Part shown: positions 58,682 to 64,000 of the stretch, one piece after another
Layout: the number at the start of each line of letters is the position of its first letter
Numbering within the stretch: position 1 is the first letter of the stretch
Assembly (NCBI RefSeq): GCF_900177425.1
Contig: NZ_LT840184.1
Span: 2,566,010 to 2,630,009 of the forward strand
Source of the DNA: Paenibacillus uliginis N3/975
GTDB lineage: Bacteria > Bacillota > Bacilli > Paenibacillales > Paenibacillaceae
Reading direction: 5' to 3'
DNA: 64,000 nucleotides
Position numbers and translations under genes: made by a program
Notes under the pieces: generated by a model
The model's database searches: none
What the model was told of the DNA's origin: nothing
Seen by the model: only the letters and a program-made list of their open reading frames with translations

Positions 58682-59914
58682 GTGGCAACATTATTTTTGA
58701 TTATTATTTATTTGTCATTTATCAGCTTAGGGCTACCTGATTCGTTACTTGGAGCAGCTTGGCCCGTCATACAAGCAGACTTTGGAGCACCGTTCGGTGT
58801 TGCGGGTGTGTTATCGATTATTATTGCAGCTGGAACGATTGTATCAAGCTTGGCAAGTGGTGCGGTATTAAAACGACTTGGAACAGGGCAAGTCACGCTG
58901 ATAAGCTGCTTTATGACGGCGGCAGCATTGCTTGGGTTTTATTTTGCTCCTTCTATTATATGGCTGATGGTGTTGGCATTGCCGCTTGGACTAGGTGCAG
59001 GCTCTGTCGATGCGGCGCTGAATAATTATGTTGCTACGCATTATAAAGCACATCATATGAGCTGGTTGCATTGCTTCTGGGGTGTTGGAGCTACACTTGG
59101 TCCCATTATTATGTCTGGATTCATTCGTGAACATGATTTATGGCGGGATGGGTATTTGACCGTTGCTGTTATACAATTTGCGCTTGTGGTTGTACTGTTT
59201 ATTACGCTTCCATTGTGGAAGCGGATGGAGAAAGTACAGAGTCATGCAGTGAAAGAAGGACAGGGGCCTCAAGATAAACTGTATGATGCTGGGTCTACTG
59301 AGCAGCCGATGCGAATGAAGGGCGTTAAGATAACCTTAATGACATTCCTCTTCTATTGCGGTGCTGAAGCAACAGTGGGATTATGGGGTAGCAGCTTTTT
59401 GGTAAACGCAAAGGATTTATCGGCGGCAGTGGCAGCACAGTGGGTATCCATGTATTACGGTGGCATTACAGTAGGGCGATTTATCACTGGATTTGTTACT
59501 TTAAAAGTAAGTAATCGTGTCCTGATTCGCAGTGGACTGCTAATTGCTCTGGCTGGAGCATTGCTGCTTATCCTGCCATTACCAACTTTCTATTCACTTA
59601 TCGGATTTATGTTAATTGGCTTTGGCTTCGCGCCTATATATCCTTGTATGTTGCATGCAACCCCTGAGCGCTTTGGCAAAGAGCAAACGCAAAAGCTTAT
59701 GGGCTACCAGATGGCGGTTGCTTACACAGGTACAACGCTGCTGCCTCCGCTACTTGGTTGGATTGCTGCGCAGACGACGATCACTATATTACCATTTTTC
59801 GTGGCGATTTATATTGCGGTCATGCTGTTTGGTTCCGAAAGAGTCAACCGGATCATGAAGCTGCGTTCGCTTCGCTCGGAAACGGCTTCTACCAATCACT
59901 CGATAAACGCATAG
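58682..59914 (+). CDS. MFS transporter, fucose-permease-like
   Basis: 410 residues, 12 segments. LGLPDSLLGAAWPVIQADFG near the N terminus, the HCFWGVGATLGPI element in segment 5 and GFGFAPIYPCMLHATPERFG in the second half mark the FHS/fucose-permease-like group. Pairing with an ROK regulator suggests uptake or export of a sugar. GTG start after AAGGGGCGGG. Confidence 0.8.
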   Translation: MATLFLIIIYLSFISLGLPDSLLGAAWPVIQADFGAPFGVAGVLSIIIAAGTIVSSLASGAVLKRLGTGQVTLISCFMTAAALLGFYFAPSIIWLMVLALPLGLGAGSVDAALNNYVATHYKAHHMSWLHCFWGVGATLGPIIMSGFIREHDLWRDGYLTVAVIQFALVVVLFITLPLWKRMEKVQSHAVKEGQGPQDKLYDAGSTEQPMRMKGVKITLMTFLFYCGAEATVGLWGSSFLVNAKDLSAAVAAQWVSMYYGGITVGRFITGFVTLKVSNRVLIRSGLLIALAGALLLILPLPTFYSLIGFMLIGFGFAPIYPCMLHATPERFGKEQTQKLMGYQMAVAYTGTTLLPPLLGWIAAQTTITILPFFVAIYIAVMLFGSERVNRIMKLRSLRSETASTNHSINA

Positions 59915-59936
59915 AAATGCTGACAATGAATACACG

Positions 59937-59975
59937 GTCTCTCATAAGTACGCTGAACTTTTGGGAGGCTTTTTT
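59937..59975 (+). terminator. Terminator of the ROK/MFS operon
   Basis: GTCTCTCATAAGT (59937-59949) pairs with ACTTTTGGGAGGC (59957-59969) using G-U pairs, then six Ts. Confidence 0.65.
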
Positions 59976-60040
59976 CTACCGATAAAAAGATGTCCTGCCT
60001 ATACCAATTATCGAATAACAGATGAACATGAGGTGATTAT

Positions 60041-60448
60041 ATGGATAAATCTATATATTATACGATAGAACCCCCTAATAACTTTGAGCAACTACTAACT
60101 TTATATGAATCTTTAGGATGGAATTCACTTAAACTAACAGTCAATGATTTGGAACGAATGTGCAATCAAAGTTGGTATGCAATATATGCTTTTGATAAAC
60201 AACAATTAGTGGGTATGGGACGTATTATTTCGGATGGTGTGATTACTGGAATTGTATGTGGAGTGTGTGTAATACCAAGCTATCAATCCGAGGGAATCGG
60301 CAAAGAAATGATGAATCGAATAATTCAACATTGTGAGCAAAATCGAGTAATTCCTCAACTTATGTGTGTGGAAAATTTGGAATCATATTACGAAACTTTT
60401 GGATTTGAGAAATTTACCATTGGTATGACAAAGAGAATAAATCGATAA
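60041..60448 (+). CDS. GNAT-family N-acetyltransferase
   Basis: 135 residues with CVIPSYQSEGIGKEMMNRII (acetyl-CoA loop QSEGIG) and ending LESYYETFGFEKFTIGMTKR. This small GNAT type is common in Bacillales; substrate unknown. TGAGGTGA precedes the ATG. Confidence 0.85.
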   Translation: MDKSIYYTIEPPNNFEQLLTLYESLGWNSLKLTVNDLERMCNQSWYAIYAFDKQQLVGMGRIISDGVITGIVCGVCVIPSYQSEGIGKEMMNRIIQHCEQNRVIPQLMCVENLESYYETFGFEKFTIGMTKRINR

Positions 60449-60464
60449 TCTTAACTTTTTTTAT

Positions 60465-60514
60465 TTGCAAAGCTGAAGTATCTAAGCTATATTTAATTTA
60501 ATTAGATAATCTAA
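60465..60514 (+). promoter_or_regulatory. marR-type gene promoter with palindromic operator
   Basis: TTGCAA (60465-60470), 17-base spacer, TATATT (60488-60493). The palindrome TTAGATAATCTAA (60502-60514) covers the transcription start region; a second copy lies at 61111-61123. Confidence 0.65.
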
Positions 60515-60538
60515 CTATATGAGAAAGGAGGTATTTGA

Positions 60539-61093
60539 TTGAACAGAAAGCCTGCCAAAGAATATACAACAGAGCAGCAGTTGCCACAGCTTGGAACAGC
60601 GCCTTATTTGGATTTGATGGATCGTACAGCCTCTTCCGATACAGATCGGAATTCAGCGCATTTGGGACTTATTATGCTCTGGCTGGGAGATAACACTTTG
60701 GATTTGATGGATATTCAATTATCCTCTTTCGATATTACCGAAAGCAAGCTGGATCTACTATTGTTATTATCCCTTCACGCAGGGCAGGAGCTGGTTACAC
60801 CTTCGTCCCTTGCCGATCGATTGGGGATTCGCCGATCCTCCGTCACGTCATTATTGAATTGGCTAGAAAAAAGAAATTGGATCATACGCGAACCGTATGC
60901 AAAGGACGGCCGTATGACCCACGTTCGTATCAGTTCCGAAGGCGACAAGCTCGTGAAACAAGTATTGCCCACATTCTGGTCAACCTGCGCATCTCTTGTA
61001 GAAGGATTAGATAAAGAAGAGCAGGAAGTGTTCAAAAGAGCGCTGGTAAAACTCAATAATAATATAGAAAAACGACTGGGATCAGGCAGATAA
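60539..61093 (+). CDS. MarR-family transcriptional regulator
   Basis: 184 residues with a winged helix: LVTPSSLADRLGIRRSSVTSLLNWLEKRNWI (core LADRLGIRRSSVTSLL) and the wing EPYAKDGRMTHVRIS. A 35-residue N-terminal extension precedes the usual fold. TTG start after AAAGGAGG. Located between two copies of one palindrome and followed by two efflux genes, it is very likely their repressor and its own. Confidence 0.88.
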   Translation: MNRKPAKEYTTEQQLPQLGTAPYLDLMDRTASSDTDRNSAHLGLIMLWLGDNTLDLMDIQLSSFDITESKLDLLLLLSLHAGQELVTPSSLADRLGIRRSSVTSLLNWLEKRNWIIREPYAKDGRMTHVRISSEGDKLVKQVLPTFWSTCASLVEGLDKEEQEVFKRALVKLNNNIEKRLGSGR

Positions 61094-61110
61094 TTTTTTT
61101 AACCATATAG

Positions 61111-61123
61111 TTAGATAATCTAA
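61111..61123 (+). promoter_or_regulatory. Second MarR operator copy, before the ABC exporter
   Basis: TTAGATAATCTAA, with flanks ATATAG and TTACATG that match the flanks of the first copy in inverted orientation; it lies between the MarR stop and the ABC start. Confidence 0.65.
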
Positions 61124-61188
61124 TTACATGAAATTCGATCCAGGTCGGATTTGATAACTACATGAAGTTTATTTTGACATGAAGGTAT

Positions 61189-63009
61189 GTGATTCAAATG
61201 AAACAAACTCAACGTATCGTGAACCAGCAGCAGAGTCGAGCGCACCATTTTATTACACTACGTACTATGGTTAAGGAGATGTTCTTGCATACAAAGACAC
61301 AATGGGGCTTGCTTGTGCTTGGGGCTGTCTCTGTACTAGCCATCTCCATTCTAGAATTTATAATTCCTCAGTTAACCAAAAACATAATAGATCAGATTAT
61401 CCCGGATAAAAGGTATCACGCACTGCTGGAAACGGGAATTCTTATTCTGCTAGCCGCATTGCTGCTAGGAGTCTTTAACTTCGCTAGCAGTTATGTGATG
61501 ACACTTGTCAGTCAGAAGGCCATTTTTCAGTTGCGGAATAAACTCTACCAACACACCCTAAGTTTGGATTTAAAGTTTTATGATCGCAATCGAACCGGGG
61601 ATCTCATGGCAAGGCTGACGGGTGATGTGAATCAATTGCAAGAACTGGTTTCAGCCAATAGCTTTTCCATCGTTGCTGACGTCATTACCTTTGCAGCGAT
61701 AGTGGGGTATTTATTTTATACAGACTGGCAATTAGCATTATTGACGCTGATTACCTTGCCCCTCTTATTTGTTACATCACGATTTTTCAGTCTGCGTATT
61801 AAAAGTGCCTATCGATTAGTTCGTCAAGTATCGGCGGATTTAAATAACTCACTTCAAGATACGTTGTCAGGAATTCGTATGATCAAGTCATTTGCGAGTG
61901 AAGATACCGAAGCTGAGCAATTCTCGAGATTGAGTGAGCACCATCGGAAGGCCACAGTTTCTGCTTCACGACTGTCAGCTATCTTCTCGCCAATTATCGA
62001 TTGGCTGAACTATGTCGGTATGACGTTGGTGCTTTTGTTCGGAGCGTGGCAGGCCATGCACGGACATATGACAGTAGGTGATATCGTAGCTTACCTAGCT
62101 TACTTGCGCCTGCTTCAAGCACCCATCCGCTCCTTCAGCCGACTGATTACCAAAGTACAACAATCAGCAGCAGCTTTCGAACGCATACAGGAAGTGTTAG
62201 CAACGGTTCCAGAGGTTTACGATAGGGAAGAAGCAATAGTTCTACCACCTGCTAAGGGAGAAATTGTGTTTGATGATGTTGAGTTTGCTTATGAAGAAGG
62301 GCAGCCCATTCTGCAAAATTTCCATTTGCGACTTCGACATAACCAAACTACGGCTTTGGTTGGTTCGTCAGGCTCAGGAAAGTCAACAATTGCTTATTTG
62401 ATTGCTCGTTTGTACGACGTCCAGCAAGGGGACATCTACATTGACGGTCATCCGTTAACGGAGGTGACGGTGAAGTCTCTTCGACAGCAGATGGGCATTG
62501 TGTCCCAGGAAGTGGTCTTGCTTAATGGTACGATTCGTGAAAATATAGCGTACGGTAATCCTCAGGCAACAGCTGAAGAGATTAAAGCGGCAGCCGTGGC
62601 CGCCAACGCACATGAATTTATTACAGCTTTTTCACAGGGATATGATACCCCCATAGGCGAAAGAGGGGTCAAGCTTTCGGGTGGACAAAAGCAAAGATTG
62701 TCCATTGCCAGAGCATTCCTGACGAACCCCCGTATCCTCATTTTGGACGAAGCTACGGCTGCTCTGGATACAGAATCAGAACAACATATTCAACGTGCAC
62801 TGTCATTGCTTCTACCAGGGCGTACCTGTCTGGTTATTGCCCATCGCCTCTCCACGATTCAAGGTGCGGATCAGATTGTTGTACTGGAGCATGGGCAGAT
62901 AATGGAGATGGGAAACCATGAAACATTGCTTCGCCGAGAAGGGAGATACAAGGCACTATACGATATGCAATTTCCGACGAAATATACTTTTGAACAAAAT
63001 TTAGAATAG
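61189..63009 (+). CDS. ABC multidrug exporter (homodimeric type)
   Basis: 606 residues: six membrane helices (about 40-320) and one ATPase domain with Walker A GSSGSGKST (about 392), signature LSGGQKQR (about 496), Walker B ILILDEATAALD with the catalytic glutamate and H-loop IAHRLST. All motifs are canonical, so it can act as a homodimer, unlike the pair at 29.6-33.1 kb. GTG 61189 and ATG 61198 are both possible starts. Directly followed (9 bases) by an MFS exporter gene. Confidence 0.9.
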   Translation: MIQMKQTQRIVNQQQSRAHHFITLRTMVKEMFLHTKTQWGLLVLGAVSVLAISILEFIIPQLTKNIIDQIIPDKRYHALLETGILILLAALLLGVFNFASSYVMTLVSQKAIFQLRNKLYQHTLSLDLKFYDRNRTGDLMARLTGDVNQLQELVSANSFSIVADVITFAAIVGYLFYTDWQLALLTLITLPLLFVTSRFFSLRIKSAYRLVRQVSADLNNSLQDTLSGIRMIKSFASEDTEAEQFSRLSEHHRKATVSASRLSAIFSPIIDWLNYVGMTLVLLFGAWQAMHGHMTVGDIVAYLAYLRLLQAPIRSFSRLITKVQQSAAAFERIQEVLATVPEVYDREEAIVLPPAKGEIVFDDVEFAYEEGQPILQNFHLRLRHNQTTALVGSSGSGKSTIAYLIARLYDVQQGDIYIDGHPLTEVTVKSLRQQMGIVSQEVVLLNGTIRENIAYGNPQATAEEIKAAAVAANAHEFITAFSQGYDTPIGERGVKLSGGQKQRLSIARAFLTNPRILILDEATAALDTESEQHIQRALSLLLPGRTCLVIAHRLSTIQGADQIVVLEHGQIMEMGNHETLLRREGRYKALYDMQFPTKYTFEQNLE

Positions 63010-63018
63010 AGGTGTACT

Positions 63019-64000
63019 ATGAACAACCAAACTGCTGCTTCCGCAGTGCAAAGAAATTATTCGCTTATGACCATAATCCTTTGCTGGTCAGGTCTTGTCA
63101 TCATGTCAAGCTTATACGTAACGATTCCGCTTATTTCTGTGTTTGCACAGCTTTTTAGCATATCCACGACGGAGGCTGCTGCTGCGGGAAGTACCTTTTC
63201 GATTGGTTTTGCAATCGGCTGCTTGATCTATGGCGCACTGTCTGATAAATACGGACGAAAGACCGTTATATTTGTGGGGCTACTTTTTCTAACAATTATT
63301 TCTTTATTGTTAGGTTTTGTTCACCAATTTCCATGGATCCTGATTTTGAGAGGACTTCAAGGTGCAGCAGCTGCAACCTTTTCTCCAGTAGCTCTCGCCT
63401 ATGCGGTAGAAATGTATCCTGTGGAAAAACGGGTAACGACTATTGGGTTTATCAGTACAGGATTTTTGATAGCAGGAATTGTTGGTCAGGTTATAAGCAG
63501 TTTGATCAGTGAGCAATATGGATGGAACGCTGTTTTTTATATACTTGCTGTTATTTACGCTTTGACCGCCACTTTGGTTTTCTTCTTTCTTCCAAAAGGA
63601 GGTATTCATCAAGCCCATGCTAATATATGGGAACCTATTAAGCAAATCGGAAAAGTGTTTGTCCAAAAACAACTAGTGTTATGTTATCTCGTTGCGTTTG
63701 TTCTGCTTATGTCTTTTGTAAGTATGTATACCGTGCTGGGCAGCTATTTGAGTCAATCTCCATTTGATCTGAGCAAACAAGATATTCTTTATGTTCGTTC
63801 CATAGGTATCATAGGTATGCTCGTGTCTCCTTTCGCAGGAAGAATTTCGAAGCGGGTCGGCATACGTGTTACGCTGCGTGGGGGATTGTTGTTAGCGATT
63901 ATTGGGTTAGCCTCTATGGGGATGATTTCTAATCTGCCGTTGCTTATTGTGATGAGCATCCTTTTTGTGGGAGGGATAGCGTTAGCGGTTCCTTCACTTG
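63019..64000 (+). CDS. MFS exporter, cut by the window end
   Basis: The first 327 codons of an MFS protein (YnfM-like drug or sugar efflux group): MNNQTAASAVQRN, segment 1 from about residue 20, motif A GALSDKYGRKTVIF (about 71-84) and GFLIAGIVGQVISS in segment 5. AGAGGTG precedes ATG 63019. Same transcript as the ABC exporter and probably under the MarR regulator. The C-terminal part lies outside the window. Confidence 0.85.
   Translation, partial: MNNQTAASAVQRNYSLMTIILCWSGLVIMSSLYVTIPLISVFAQLFSISTTEAAAAGSTFSIGFAIGCLIYGALSDKYGRKTVIFVGLLFLTIISLLLGFVHQFPWILILRGLQGAAAATFSPVALAYAVEMYPVEKRVTTIGFISTGFLIAGIVGQVISSLISEQYGWNAVFYILAVIYALTATLVFFFLPKGGIHQAHANIWEPIKQIGKVFVQKQLVLCYLVAFVLLMSFVSMYTVLGSYLSQSPFDLSKQDILYVRSIGIIGMLVSPFAGRISKRVGIRVTLRGGLLLAIIGLASMGMISNLPLLIVMSILFVGGIALAVPSL

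Overview
The window looks like the chromosome of a Gram-positive Bacillota, most likely a Paenibacillus. The evidence is the AGGAGG-type ribosome binding sites, T-box leaders before two aminoacyl-tRNA synthetase genes, TreR- and Fur-type operators of the Bacillus form, and several genes whose closest recognisable relatives are Bacillus subtilis genes (yvgK-modA-modB, manP/manR, treP-treA-treR, ywqG, yoaP, ykpA-type ABC-F). No rRNA, tRNA, CRISPR array, prophage or transposase was seen.

Layout. 1-5.4 kb: gene debris, a Bcr/CflA efflux gene behind a leader that looks like a translational attenuator, a solitary murG, and a T-box-controlled GlnRS-type synthetase with altered signature motifs. 5.5-7.1 kb: a NUDIX/winged-helix regulator overlapping a NADAR-family glycosidase, behind a promoter-proximal dyad. 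7.3-9.9 kb: MFS exporter, a Fur-boxed promoter driving a short terminated transcript, and an AraC regulator. 10-16.8 kb: an AlkC-like HEAT protein and a Crp/Fnr regulator (minus strand), a CE7 esterase, a V4R protein, and the molybdate cluster yvgK / modAB.

16.9-24.1 kb is the most unusual part: about eleven small, AT-rich, single-gene units, all on the plus strand (GNAT, P-loop kinase, NUDIX, acylphosphatase, VOC, unknowns and three damaged genes). They are separated by about 140-160 bp GC-richer imperfect palindromes bounded by TAAC...GTTA. The arms of these palindromes differ in sequence but keep their pairing, with an asymmetric internal loop and a conserved extra unpaired base. This is the architecture of an integron cassette array with attC sites, but with non-canonical core boxes and no integrase in the window.

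24.1-37.5 kb: accessory metabolism and drug resistance. It includes a hydrolase, MFS, YwqG, an APH-type kinase, a heterodimeric ABC exporter preceded by a long leader with terminator and leader peptide, YoaP and an ABC-F protein. 37.6-46.6 kb: sugar PTS genes, namely the trehalose operon treA-treP-treR with two TreR operators, and a divergent mannose/fructose-type PTS (manP) with its PRD activator (manR). 46.9-57.4 kb: metE, an ECF sigma factor coupled to a DUF4367 membrane protein, a run of hypothetical genes, T-box-controlled thrS, a small kinase, and decayed GNAT and DUF421 genes. 57.5-64 kb: a ROK regulator with an MFS sugar porter, then a MarR regulator, ABC exporter and MFS exporter cluster carrying two copies of one palindromic operator.

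Much of the window is accessory: efflux pumps, acetyltransferases and hydrolases, each with local regulation (leader peptides, T-boxes, dyads).
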